Of a DNA stretch of 6,507 bases, positions 1 to 6,272 are shown piece by piece. The notes under the pieces were generated by a model, which was not told where the DNA came from, ran no database searches, and saw only the letters and a list, made by a program, of their open reading frames with translations. The position numbers and the translations under genes were made by a program. Within the stretch, counting starts at the first letter, position 1; every line of letters begins with the position of its first letter. Origin of the DNA: Fibrobacter sp. (GTDB lineage Bacteria > Fibrobacterota > Fibrobacteria > Fibrobacterales > Fibrobacteraceae); NCBI GenBank assembly GCA_012515825.1, contig JAAYXQ010000153.1, forward strand, positions 1-6,507. The letters are read 5' to 3'.

Positions 1-25
1 GTTGACTTTTTTATAGGTATTATTT

Positions 26-1060
26 ATGTCTCGTTTGCGCGTTTTGGTTTTCATGGGTGGCTTTTCAACAGAACATGATGTTTCCGTTGTTAGTGGTACT
101 GGCATTGTACGTGCTATGGATCCTCAAAAATACAATATCCATCCTGTTTTAATAGAAAAAAATGGCACTTGGATTTGGTCTTCAAGAGAGCTAAGCCCAT
201 ACCAAAAAGAAAATTTTTCTTTGAATTATTTTCATTCATTAGACGGGAAATCCGCGTGCAAAAAAAGAGCGCCCGCATTATCGGAACTCCCTGATTGTGA
301 TCTTGTTTTTCTTGCTCTCCATGGTAAGTGGGGTGAAGATGGCCATGTTCAAGCTCTTTTAGAACACTGGGATATGCCTTACACTGGTTGTGGTGTTCTT
401 GCCTCTGCTCTAGCGATGGATAAAATTAAAACTAAAGAAATTTATCAAATCAATGGTATTTCTACTCCAGATTATGAAGTTTTGCATAAAGACTCGTTTT
501 CTGGCGATCAATTAGTATCTGTAGCAGATCGTTTAGGTTATCCCTTGGTTATCAAAGATCCTTTAGGAGGCTCAAGCCTTGGTATTGGAATCGCTGCTAA
601 TCTAGAAGAAGCGGGAACCATTTGTTCTTCTCTATTTAACAATACGAAAGTTCTTTTATGCGAAAAGTTTATTAAAGGTAGAGAGGCTAGTTGCGGTTAC
701 ATTGAGGGCGAAAAGCCTGTGCCTCCGACAGAATTGCGTATGACGACTAGGGAATATTTTGATTTTGATGCCAAATACAATGGCGAATGTCGAGAAATAA
801 CACCTGCGGAATTCCCTGAACCATTAACTCGAGAAATTCAAGAACTTGTTAAAAAAGCTCATCTTGCTTTAGGCTGTGACGTTTATAGCCGTACAGATGT
901 TTTAATTGATAAACAGTCAAAAATATGGGCCATCGAAACCAATACTCTTCCTGGTTTTACACCAACATCATTGCTCCCGCAGCAAGCCGCTTGTAATGGG
1001 ATTTCTTATTCGCAATTGATTGATTTGATTATTGAGAAAAGTTTAAAGGTCAAACGCTAA
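26..1060 (+). CDS. ddl: D-alanine--D-alanine ligase (Ddl)
   Basis: ATP-grasp ligase that joins two D-alanines in the cytoplasm to make the dipeptide that ends peptidoglycan precursors. Its 344 residues are somewhat longer than E. coli DdlB (about 306). The extra length lies mainly in an insert at about residues 44-85, between the N-terminal substrate motif and LHGKWGEDG. Visible motifs are GGFSTEHDVS (11-20, E16 being the substrate-binding Glu), LHGKWGEDG (98-106), YTGCGVLASALAMDK (119-133, K133 for ATP), KDPLGGSS (177-184), DAKY (248-251), SRTDV (288-292, R289), and ETNTLPGF (304-311) followed by S315 (metal ligands E304 and N306). Y251 matches the Tyr seen in D-Ala-D-Ala enzymes rather than the change found in D-Ala-D-Lac ligases, so ordinary specificity is inferred. 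One oddity is Asp178, where the family usually has Pro after the ATP-binding Lys. The ATG is preceded by a weak AGGT at 15-18. The stop overlaps the tsaB start by one base, suggesting translational coupling. Confidence 0.96.
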   Translation: MSRLRVLVFMGGFSTEHDVSVVSGTGIVRAMDPQKYNIHPVLIEKNGTWIWSSRELSPYQKENFSLNYFHSLDGKSACKKRAPALSELPDCDLVFLALHGKWGEDGHVQALLEHWDMPYTGCGVLASALAMDKIKTKEIYQINGISTPDYEVLHKDSFSGDQLVSVADRLGYPLVIKDPLGGSSLGIGIAANLEEAGTICSSLFNNTKVLLCEKFIKGREASCGYIEGEKPVPPTELRMTTREYFDFDAKYNGECREITPAEFPEPLTREIQELVKKAHLALGCDVYSRTDVLIDKQSKIWAIETNTLPGFTPTSLLPQQAACNGISYSQLIDLIIEKSLKVKR

Positions 1061-1704
1061 TGGCAAATGATTCTTTTGATTTAGTGGTGGATTCTTCTCG
1101 ATATGGTATAGCCATGGGCCTTTATCAAAACAATCAGCGTTTTGAGTTTTTTGATAATAAAGCTAGGGGGGAATCTGCTGGTCATGTTTTAGATCAACTT
1201 CTTAGCGAGGCGAATACATCTTTAGATCATGTGAAACGCGTTCTCGTTACTTTAGGCCCAGGTTCTTTTACAGGGCTTCGTACAGGCATTGCCTTTTGTC
1301 AAGGGCTATGCTTCTCTGGTAAGCGAGAGCTTTATGGGATTTCTACTCTTGAAGCTTTAACGTCATTATCCAAAAATCCAAATAATGCCGTTATCATTAG
1401 AGCGCGCCCTGGTTATTGGTATTTACGGTATCAAAATAAAGAAGTATTTTATTCCACACAAGAAGTACTTTCTACCTTAAACTCATCGAACGTTTTATCG
1501 GATCTTATTATCGATTCTTTTGCATCAGAAGATCTCGAAATTAAAAACTTTATAGAACAGAAAAAACAAGAAATCTCGCTAGAAGTAACGCTGATTTCTG
1601 GAACAGAATTAGAATCTTTTCTTGTCTTTTTAGATCAATTAAAACCCTCATTAATTCAAGAAGCAAATTACATTCAACCCTCTTATTTTGAAAAGAAATC
1701 TTGA
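1060..1704 (+). CDS. tsaB: tRNA threonylcarbamoyladenosine biosynthesis protein TsaB
   Basis: TsaB is the non-catalytic, ASKHA-fold partner of TsaD (and TsaE). The complex transfers threonylcarbamoyl to A37 of ANN-decoding tRNAs in the cytoplasm. The hallmark GPGSFTGLRTG is at residues 66-76. The N-terminal strand pair is LVVDSSRYGIAMGLY (8-22), the helix with ESAGHVLDQLL (38-48) corresponds to the usual His-containing segment, and the C-terminal ANYIQPSYF resembles the family's closing 'P.Y.R' segment. At 214 residues it is a little shorter than E. coli TsaB (about 231). The usual DAR segment reads RARPGYWYLRY, a modest divergence. The ATG shares its A with the ddl stop (TAATG), and AAAGGT at 1045-1050 is a plausible ribosome binding site. 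rimI starts one base after its stop, a neighbour pair common in bacteria. tsaD and tsaE are not in the window. Confidence 0.93.
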   Translation: MANDSFDLVVDSSRYGIAMGLYQNNQRFEFFDNKARGESAGHVLDQLLSEANTSLDHVKRVLVTLGPGSFTGLRTGIAFCQGLCFSGKRELYGISTLEALTSLSKNPNNAVIIRARPGYWYLRYQNKEVFYSTQEVLSTLNSSNVLSDLIIDSFASEDLEIKNFIEQKKQEISLEVTLISGTELESFLVFLDQLKPSLIQEANYIQPSYFEKKS

Positions 1705-1705
1705 T

Positions 1706-2137
1706 ATGATTTGCCGAAAGATGAACTTTTTGGATTTAGATTTTGTAATAGAAATTCAAAATGAGTTAGGCTTTCAAAACTGGAATAAAAAACAATTCGA
1801 ATCAGAATTAGCTTCCCCTTTATCGCATCCGCTGGTTTTGATTTTAAATGATAAGATAATTGGCTATATGTTTTTACAGGTGATTGACGAAGAGGCTGAA
1901 CTTTTAAGTATTGCCATTAAATCGGGTTATGAAAAGAAGGGGGCTGGTTCTTTTTTATGGAAAGAAGGTGTTTCTTCTTTAAAAGAAAAAAATGTTCGGT
2001 CTGTGTTCTTAGAAGTTCGTGAAAACAATATAACAGCTCAGCTATTTTATAAAAAGCATGGTTTTATAAATATTGGAATTAGAAAACACTATTATTCTGA
2101 TGGTGAAAACGCACTTTTGTTCCGGTTAGATTTTTAA
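1706..2137 (+). CDS. rimI: RimI-like ribosomal-protein alanine N-acetyltransferase (GNAT)
   Basis: A 143-residue GNAT acetyltransferase of the RimI type, known for acetylating the N-terminal alanine of ribosomal protein S18 with acetyl-CoA. The sequence shows the first strand and helix (ICRKMNFLDLDFVIEIQNE, 2-20), motif A with the acetyl-CoA loop (LLSIAIKSGYEKKGAGSFL, 66-84), then FLEVRENN (101-108), LFYKKHGF (113-120) and the RimI-like ending RKHYYSDGENALLFRL. The catalytic pair known in Salmonella RimI, Glu103 and Tyr115, falls on E103 and Y115 here when the protein starts at the ATG at 1706. This supports that start over a TTG at 1688, which would add six residues, overlap the end of tsaB, and has no ribosome binding site. 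GNAT proteins vary in substrate, so S18 as target is inferred from the family match and from the tsaB neighbour. Only a weak AAAGAAA precedes the ATG, so expression probably depends on coupling to tsaB. Confidence 0.9.
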   Translation: MICRKMNFLDLDFVIEIQNELGFQNWNKKQFESELASPLSHPLVLILNDKIIGYMFLQVIDEEAELLSIAIKSGYEKKGAGSFLWKEGVSSLKEKNVRSVFLEVRENNITAQLFYKKHGFINIGIRKHYYSDGENALLFRLDF

Positions 2138-2167
2138 TTATTTATTAGATTATAGAAGTTATTTAAT

Positions 2168-2172
2168 AAGGG
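2168..2172 (+). promoter_or_regulatory. Ribosome binding site deciding a TTG start
   Basis: AAGGG lies seven bases before the TTG at 2180. No ATG or GTG is available in frame near the predicted membrane segment, so this site fixes TTG as the start of the DUF218 gene. Confidence 0.7.
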
Positions 2173-2179
2173 TATACTT

Positions 2180-3058
2180 TTGAGCCGTATTTTTGCAAAT
2201 CTTAATCAAATTCGTGATACTCAGCGTCGTCGTCGCTTTCATATAGGTGTTATTCTTGGGGTTCTATTTTTAATTCTCCTGTTATTTGTCTATTTATTTA
2301 TAGGTCGAAGTGGTTATTGGCTTGTAGATGATGATTCCTTTGAACATGTTTCTTGGGTCGCTATTTTAGATGGACAAACTGCAGATATGGAACGTTCTGA
2401 TTATACTTTAAAAATAATGGAAGAAGGCAAAGCTGACTCCGTTTTAATCTTAGGACGAAGGGTTTTTCGAGATAAAAATAATGCGGATTATTATGCGGAT
2501 GATTTTATGCGCTCTGGAAACATAGATAGTGGGCGTGTTTTTCTTTTTAGGCATAATGACCCATCTACTCTAGAAGAAGCTCTTTCTATTGTTCCATGGT
2601 TTAAGTCTAAAAATGTAGATACCGTTTTACTCATTACTTCTGCAGCGGCATCAAATCGAGCAAAACATATTTTCACTACGCTCGCTGGAGAGAAGCCTGT
2701 TTTTATAACGGTAGATATTCAGCATTATCTTTACAATTCTAAAAATTGGTTTTTTGAAAGGGAATCAAGAAAAATATGGTTACGTGAATGGTTTGCTCTT
2801 TTTAATTCCTATTATGATTTGTGGGGTGTAGATACATTAGAACTAGATTCTTTAAAACTTCCAGAAGTAAAATCCTTAAAAGAAGAACGTATTTCTCTTC
2901 CAAAAGTAGAGTCTACGAAATGGATTTCTATTAAAGAAACTTTCTTAAAAAATCATGTCTCTGATTCGATTCTAAAAGTAGACTCTGCAAAAACAGATTC
3001 CACAAAAAAGGACTCTACAAAAATTAAATCTGCAAAAAAAGATTCTACGTCGCGTTAA
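2180..3058 (+). CDS. YdcF/ElyC/SanA-like (DUF218) membrane-anchored protein with repeat tail
   Basis: A 292-residue protein starting at TTG. A basic stretch (RRRR, 16-19) precedes one hydrophobic segment at about 22-42, with no cleavage site, so the bulk should lie outside the cytoplasmic membrane (positive-inside rule). Residues about 59-215 resemble the DUF218 fold of YdcF, SanA and ElyC. Signs are a first strand WVAILDG (59-65), a helix and strand ADSVLILG, then the typical DPSTLEEAL helix and TVLLITSAAASNRAKHIF, where the family often has a 'TS..H..RA' pattern. The family is linked to envelope integrity and polyprenyl-carrier or cell-wall metabolism in E. coli, but its reaction is not settled, and none can be assigned here. 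The region after about 222 is charged and low in complexity, and ends in five pentapeptide units rich in Asp, Ser, Thr and Lys. It lies 42 bases after rimI with no terminator between, so it probably shares that transcript. Confidence 0.75.
   Translation: MSRIFANLNQIRDTQRRRRFHIGVILGVLFLILLLFVYLFIGRSGYWLVDDDSFEHVSWVAILDGQTADMERSDYTLKIMEEGKADSVLILGRRVFRDKNNADYYADDFMRSGNIDSGRVFLFRHNDPSTLEEALSIVPWFKSKNVDTVLLITSAAASNRAKHIFTTLAGEKPVFITVDIQHYLYNSKNWFFERESRKIWLREWFALFNSYYDLWGVDTLELDSLKLPEVKSLKEERISLPKVESTKWISIKETFLKNHVSDSILKVDSAKTDSTKKDSTKIKSAKKDSTSR
2978..3052 (+). repeat. In-frame 15-bp / pentapeptide tandem repeat
   Basis: Five consecutive five-residue units at the C-terminus of the DUF218 protein: VDSAK, TDSTK, KDSTK, IKSAK, KDSTS (residues 267-291). 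At DNA level these are 15-base units of the kind 'xxx gay tct rca aaa' with synonymous drift (tct/tcc, gac/gat, gca/aca), so the array is not freshly duplicated. A looser form of the same motif (LDSLK, VESTK) occurs upstream at residues about 222-250. Confidence 0.8.
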
Positions 3059-3111
3059 TGGTTGAATAACTCTTCTAGAGAGTTCATATTAAATTTCTTT
3101 AAACGAGATAA

Positions 3112-3141
3112 AAAAAGCTCCTCTAATTAGAGGAGCTTTTT
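3112..3141. terminator. Bidirectional intrinsic terminator (perfect palindrome)
   Basis: The left arm AAAAAGCTCCTCTAA (3112-3126) is followed directly by its exact reverse complement TTAGAGGAGCTTTTT (3127-3141). This gives a hairpin of nine core pairs (AGCTCCTCT/AGAGGAGCT) with an AATT loop. Five A's stand on one side and five T's on the other, so it reads as a Rho-independent terminator on both strands. It sits between two convergent genes, 53 bases after the DUF218 stop and 17 bases beyond the stop of the GH2 gene. Confidence 0.92.
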
Positions 3142-3158
3142 AATAAGAGAATTATTGA

Positions 3159-5984
3159 TTAAACTAGAAGTTTGACAATCTTACAGAAGAGCGCATCAGC
3201 TAATGCACTTGTTTCAAGACCTTCAAAAACACTGAATTGATTAAATACAATTTTTCCTTTTCCAAAAGGCAACATCTGTAAATCTACACCTGTTTTTACT
3301 TCGCCCTTAATGATGGAGACTGAACGTGCTAATACAGTTGAACCTTCGAGTTCGTTTAGAGAAACGCTAGGCATTACAGCAGAAGCATTGTGATCTAGAA
3401 CAGACTGGCCATTAAAAATAGGAAGAAGAGGGGAGCCTTCAGTTAAATAATGTAAACTGAGTTCATTTGCGCCTGTAGAAAAATGAGATTCGATTATGGA
3501 ATCAAAATGATGACTAGAATTAAACATTTCGATATCTTCTTGAGTCATATCTGAAAGTAAAAGTGTTTTACCACCATTTTTGGTGACGTCCACAATCTTT
3601 GCTAAAATTTCATTATTCCATGAGCTTAAATTAGCTGTAAAGATGACTTGTTCAGATCCTTTTAGTGAAGCAAGTGCATCACTAGTTTCTGTACTGTTAT
3701 CTAAGAAGCATACTTGTTTCATGGCTGCTTTTACGTCTGCTTGTTCAATAACAATTAAGCTTTCTGTCGTTTGGTAAATTTCTTTACCTTTATAAATTAA
3801 TTTTGCTTGAACAGTATAATCGCCTGTTGATTTAGGTGCTTTAATTGTATAAATGCCAAGCGGGGTAAGGCTTGTTTGGCCTTTTTCATTTTTCTTCTGA
3901 GAAGAAACAATTTGACCTGCTTTATCCACAATAACAATTTCAGTTTCAAAATCTTCTAAACGATCATGGTTGAGAAGAACCATTTGGAATGAAATTTCAT
4001 TTTGAGGCACAACAACATGTTCAAAGCCCGAAATCAGTAACTTAGTAGGAGTGGTGATTTCTTTTGCAAAAGCTTCAATGCCTTTTGACTTACGGTTTTC
4101 ATCAACTAAACCAGAAAAATCAGTTCCAATATCAGCCCATTGATCTAAGAAATAACCAGACACTAAAGAATTACTTTGTATAGAAGTTAGCTGATCTATT
4201 TTGCTTTTGATGGCGATTCGTTGAGCGTCTTCATTAAAAGCCTTGAATGAAGGCCAGATAGAAATATTTTTATCTGCTATGAAAGCATTAATTTGCTTGT
4301 AAAGGCTTTTAATCGCTTTTGCATTCTTATTACTGCGAGGGCCAGTGAGAGCTGTAGGCTCTTTTGGTAATAGAGTATGATTTTTTAATGTGACTAAGAT
4401 TTTTCCATTAGTTTCTTTTACAAATGATTCATAGTCATCTTGAAATAAACTGTCACCAAGAGTTGAATCTGGAATGGAAACTTCGGTTTCTTCTTTACTG
4501 CAATATAGAGACAAGAAATAACTGAGGTTGGCACTTGGATTCATACGTAAATGAAGGCGATGTGATGCGTATAATAAAATACGATCGTTTGTTACGCCCA
4601 TGAGTTTACCTGTATCTTTATGGAAAGATTCTTCGTTGTCTAAGTAAACGCAATTTAGATTACTGATCACTGGTCTACTCATATCGACTAGATCCACATT
4701 TTTCAATAATTTATTTCCATTTTCTAATACAAGGGTTCCATTTTCGGCACCAATGACCCAAGCGACAATAGAAGGATGGTGCTTTTGTTCAGTTACAATA
4801 TCTTCAATTACAGAACGTACTTCTTCTAATCCGCGAGCAGAAGAACGCATGGTGTGAACAGGAAATTCTTGGAAGACTAAGAGACCAAGTTCGTCACATA
4901 AGTCTAGAGCTTCATTTGAAAGAGGGGCTCCAGCAGAACGAATGGTATTAAAACCAAGTTTCTTTAATGATTCTAAGTCTTTACGGAAATTAGGATTTTG
5001 TGAGGTCCATAATCCGCCTTGACTCCAGTGCTGGGAGTAATTGATACCATGAAGCTTGATAATAGAATCGTTTAAGTAAAAATCACCTTTAATGCAATCA
5101 AATTTTCTGAATCCAAAGGTTTTCATCACAGAAAATGAATATTCTGGAATCCCTTTAGTCTTTGTTGTTTTGGATTCCAACTGGACTTCAATGGCAAATA
5201 GATTTGGCTTATCATGAGCCCAAGTATATTTTTCTTTTTTCCAATCTTTAATTCCTAAAATAAAACGATGAGAAGCATTTTCTTTTTCGAGTTTTAATTC
5301 TTTATATATCTCGGATACTTCCCCTGCTGGATTCCTCATTAAAACACGAAGTCTTGTTTGGAAACCTCTAGGATTATTAAAAGAGACTTCTACGGCAACG
5401 CGTTCTTGATCCATATCGGGCTCTACTTGCATGCCAGATATAAAGGCTGCATTACCGAGAATTAAAGAAACATTACCATAAATACCAGCAAAAGGATATT
5501 GCGTCCAAGGTAAACCGACTGGCATTTCTGTAGGATGAACATAGCGGTCTTCAACACCTTCTTTGGAGTTGCGACCAAAATCAATACGGCTATTAGCTGC
5601 TCCCATGTTAGCTACACGGATGCAAAGAATATTTTCTTCACCGAGTTTAATTGCTTTTGATGTTTCTACTATAAAAGAAGAATAGGCCCCAAAATGTTCA
5701 CCAATCAATTTTCCGTTTAACCAAATAACGGCGTGGGTCGCAATACGTTCAAAACAAAGAAAAATTCTTTTAGGAACTTGTTTTTCTTCAACAAAAAAGC
5801 GCTTGAAATAATAAGCGGTATCTTGAGTTAAAAACATTTTTTCAAAAGATTGTTCCCAAATATGAGGTACTTGTACTTTTTCGCATCCTTCCTGGGGATT
5901 TGCGTACCAACGGTTAGTTATGCCAATATCTTCGGTATCCCAAAGGAGTTCCCATTCGCCATTGAGGTCTACGATTGTATTCAT
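3159..5984 (-). CDS. Glycoside hydrolase family 2-like protein, cytoplasmic, catalytic positions altered
   Basis: A 941-residue multidomain protein of the GH2 type (beta-galactosidase, beta-glucuronidase, beta-mannosidase relatives). Estimated layout: sugar-binding jelly roll 1-182 (DLNGEWELLWD, VIWLNGKLIGEHFGAYSSF, FAGIYGNVSLIL), Ig-like domain about 183-298, TIM barrel about 300-645 (IIKLHGINYSQHW, LKKLGFNTIRSAGAP, LDLCDELGLLVFQEFP, HHPSIVAWVIGAEN, GYFLDQWADIG, GLVDENRKSKG), Ig-like domain about 650-748, and a C-terminal amidotransferase/ThuA-like domain about 755-941 (GGKTLLLSD, GKGKIVFNQFSV). There is no signal peptide, so the cytoplasm is likely. E414 fits the acid/base Glu, but the Asn normally before it is A413. 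The strand that should carry the nucleophile reads ILVTLKNHTLLP (529-540), with Leu533 where Glu is expected. The substrate cannot be named, and activity is in doubt. AAAAGGA sits eight bases before the ATG. The gene stands alone, divergent from rplU and convergent with the ddl unit. Confidence 0.85.
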   Translation of the reverse strand: MNTIVDLNGEWELLWDTEDIGITNRWYANPQEGCEKVQVPHIWEQSFEKMFLTQDTAYYFKRFFVEEKQVPKRIFLCFERIATHAVIWLNGKLIGEHFGAYSSFIVETSKAIKLGEENILCIRVANMGAANSRIDFGRNSKEGVEDRYVHPTEMPVGLPWTQYPFAGIYGNVSLILGNAAFISGMQVEPDMDQERVAVEVSFNNPRGFQTRLRVLMRNPAGEVSEIYKELKLEKENASHRFILGIKDWKKEKYTWAHDKPNLFAIEVQLESKTTKTKGIPEYSFSVMKTFGFRKFDCIKGDFYLNDSIIKLHGINYSQHWSQGGLWTSQNPNFRKDLESLKKLGFNTIRSAGAPLSNEALDLCDELGLLVFQEFPVHTMRSSARGLEEVRSVIEDIVTEQKHHPSIVAWVIGAENGTLVLENGNKLLKNVDLVDMSRPVISNLNCVYLDNEESFHKDTGKLMGVTNDRILLYASHRLHLRMNPSANLSYFLSLYCSKEETEVSIPDSTLGDSLFQDDYESFVKETNGKILVTLKNHTLLPKEPTALTGPRSNKNAKAIKSLYKQINAFIADKNISIWPSFKAFNEDAQRIAIKSKIDQLTSIQSNSLVSGYFLDQWADIGTDFSGLVDENRKSKGIEAFAKEITTPTKLLISGFEHVVVPQNEISFQMVLLNHDRLEDFETEIVIVDKAGQIVSSQKKNEKGQTSLTPLGIYTIKAPKSTGDYTVQAKLIYKGKEIYQTTESLIVIEQADVKAAMKQVCFLDNSTETSDALASLKGSEQVIFTANLSSWNNEILAKIVDVTKNGGKTLLLSDMTQEDIEMFNSSHHFDSIIESHFSTGANELSLHYLTEGSPLLPIFNGQSVLDHNASAVMPSVSLNELEGSTVLARSVSIIKGEVKTGVDLQMLPFGKGKIVFNQFSVFEGLETSALADALFCKIVKLLV

Positions 5985-5992
5985 TCAATAAG

Positions 5993-5999
5993 TCCTTTT
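5993..5999 (-). promoter_or_regulatory. Ribosome binding site of the GH2-like gene
   Basis: On the - strand AAAAGGA stands eight bases before the ATG at 5984. It is a strong Shine-Dalgarno match that supports this start. The protein also begins exactly at the DLNGEWELLWD strand typical of GH2 jelly rolls. Confidence 0.75.
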
Positions 6000-6086
6000 G
6001 TAATAGATGGCCTAAATTTAGTAAATAATAAGTACTTTTTATATACGGAGCCTTTTATTTTGACTCGCTTTTGGTTTATTCTGGTG

Positions 6087-6114
6087 GAACATCTACTCTT
6101 TTTACTAGATGTTC
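6087..6114. repeat. 9-bp perfect inverted repeat, possible operator or hairpin
   Basis: GAACATCTA (6087-6095) and TAGATGTTC (6106-6114) are exact reverse complements separated by ten bases (CTCTTTTTAC). It lies about 100 bases upstream of the GH2-like start and upstream of the proposed rplU promoter. It is followed by ATTTTC, not a clean T tract, and no + strand gene nearby needs a terminator. A protein-binding site is as likely as an RNA hairpin. Confidence 0.5.
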
Positions 6115-6155
6115 ATTTTCAATTAACCTAGAAACCATTTTTGATAAATTCAAAA

Positions 6156-6171
6156 GTTTTTTCGAAAAAAC
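6156..6171. repeat. 16-bp perfect palindrome
   Basis: GTTTTTTCGAAAAAAC is its own reverse complement. It lies about 33 bases upstream of the proposed rplU -35 box. With its T and A runs it may arise by chance or be a bent, AT-rich upstream element; nothing shows a specific role. Confidence 0.4.
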
Positions 6172-6203
6172 GCACCTTTTTTTTGATCTTTTTGATAAAA
6201 ACC

Positions 6204-6232
6204 TTTACTTTTTTTGTTTTTTTAACTATTAT
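6204..6232 (+). promoter_or_regulatory. Candidate sigma-70 promoter of rplU
   Basis: TTTACT at 6204-6209 (four of six matches to TTGACA) and TATTAT at 6227-6232 (five of six to TATAAT) are separated by 17 bases. Transcription would start near 6239, giving a leader of about 34 bases, too short for a large regulatory structure. The upstream DNA is rich in A and T runs, which could act as an UP element. The call rests on pattern alone, and T-rich DNA raises the chance of false matches. Confidence 0.5.
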
Positions 6233-6258
6233 TGCAGCTCCGATACAGCTAACTAATT

Positions 6259-6264
6259 AAAGGA
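6259..6264 (+). promoter_or_regulatory. Ribosome binding site of rplU
   Basis: AAAGGA stands eight bases before the ATG at 6273, close to ideal spacing, as expected for a strongly translated ribosomal protein gene. Confidence 0.75.
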
Positions 6265-6272
6265 TATACAAA

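Larger units (their letters stand above)
5985..6272. other. T-rich divergent intergenic region
   Basis: These 288 bases separate the start of the GH2-like gene (- strand) from rplU (+ strand). The region is very AT-rich with long T runs on the + strand (6177-6184 and 6209-6223). It holds the two ribosome binding sites, a candidate rplU promoter, a 9-bp inverted repeat and a 16-bp palindrome. No convincing -35/-10 pair was found for the GH2-like gene. The best -10-like words on the - strand are TATATA (6040-6045) and TATTAT (6025-6030), neither with a matching -35. No small gene is supported. Confidence 0.7.

Noticed and set aside
1..16. Possible tail of an upstream gene ending at TAG 14-16
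   Set aside because: Only four codons are visible before the stop in that frame, too few to support any gene.
2..24. TTGACT followed by TATTAT as a promoter for ddl
   Set aside because: The spacing is only 11 bases, far from the 16-18 needed, and the -10-like word abuts the start codon.
1688..1705. TTG start for rimI, adding six residues
   Set aside because: There is no ribosome binding site ahead of it, and the ATG at 1706 places Glu103 and Tyr115 exactly where known RimI has its catalytic residues.
2491..2676. 61-residue reading frame on the - strand
   Set aside because: It lies wholly antisense to the DUF218 gene, and I recognise no protein features.
3580..3777. 65-residue reading frame on the + strand
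   Set aside because: It lies antisense inside the intact GH2-like gene and has no recognisable features.
5850..6131. 93-residue reading frame on the + strand across the GH2-like start
   Set aside because: It is mostly antisense to the conserved GH2 N-terminus. Its Phe-rich, membrane-like look comes from the T-rich intergenic DNA.
6209..6224. Long T run read as a terminator on the + strand
   Set aside because: No GC-rich hairpin precedes it, and no + strand gene ends nearby.
6071..6256. 61-residue Phe-rich reading frame starting with TTG before rplU
   Set aside because: Its composition simply reflects poly-T DNA, it has no ribosome binding site, and it overlaps the proposed rplU promoter.
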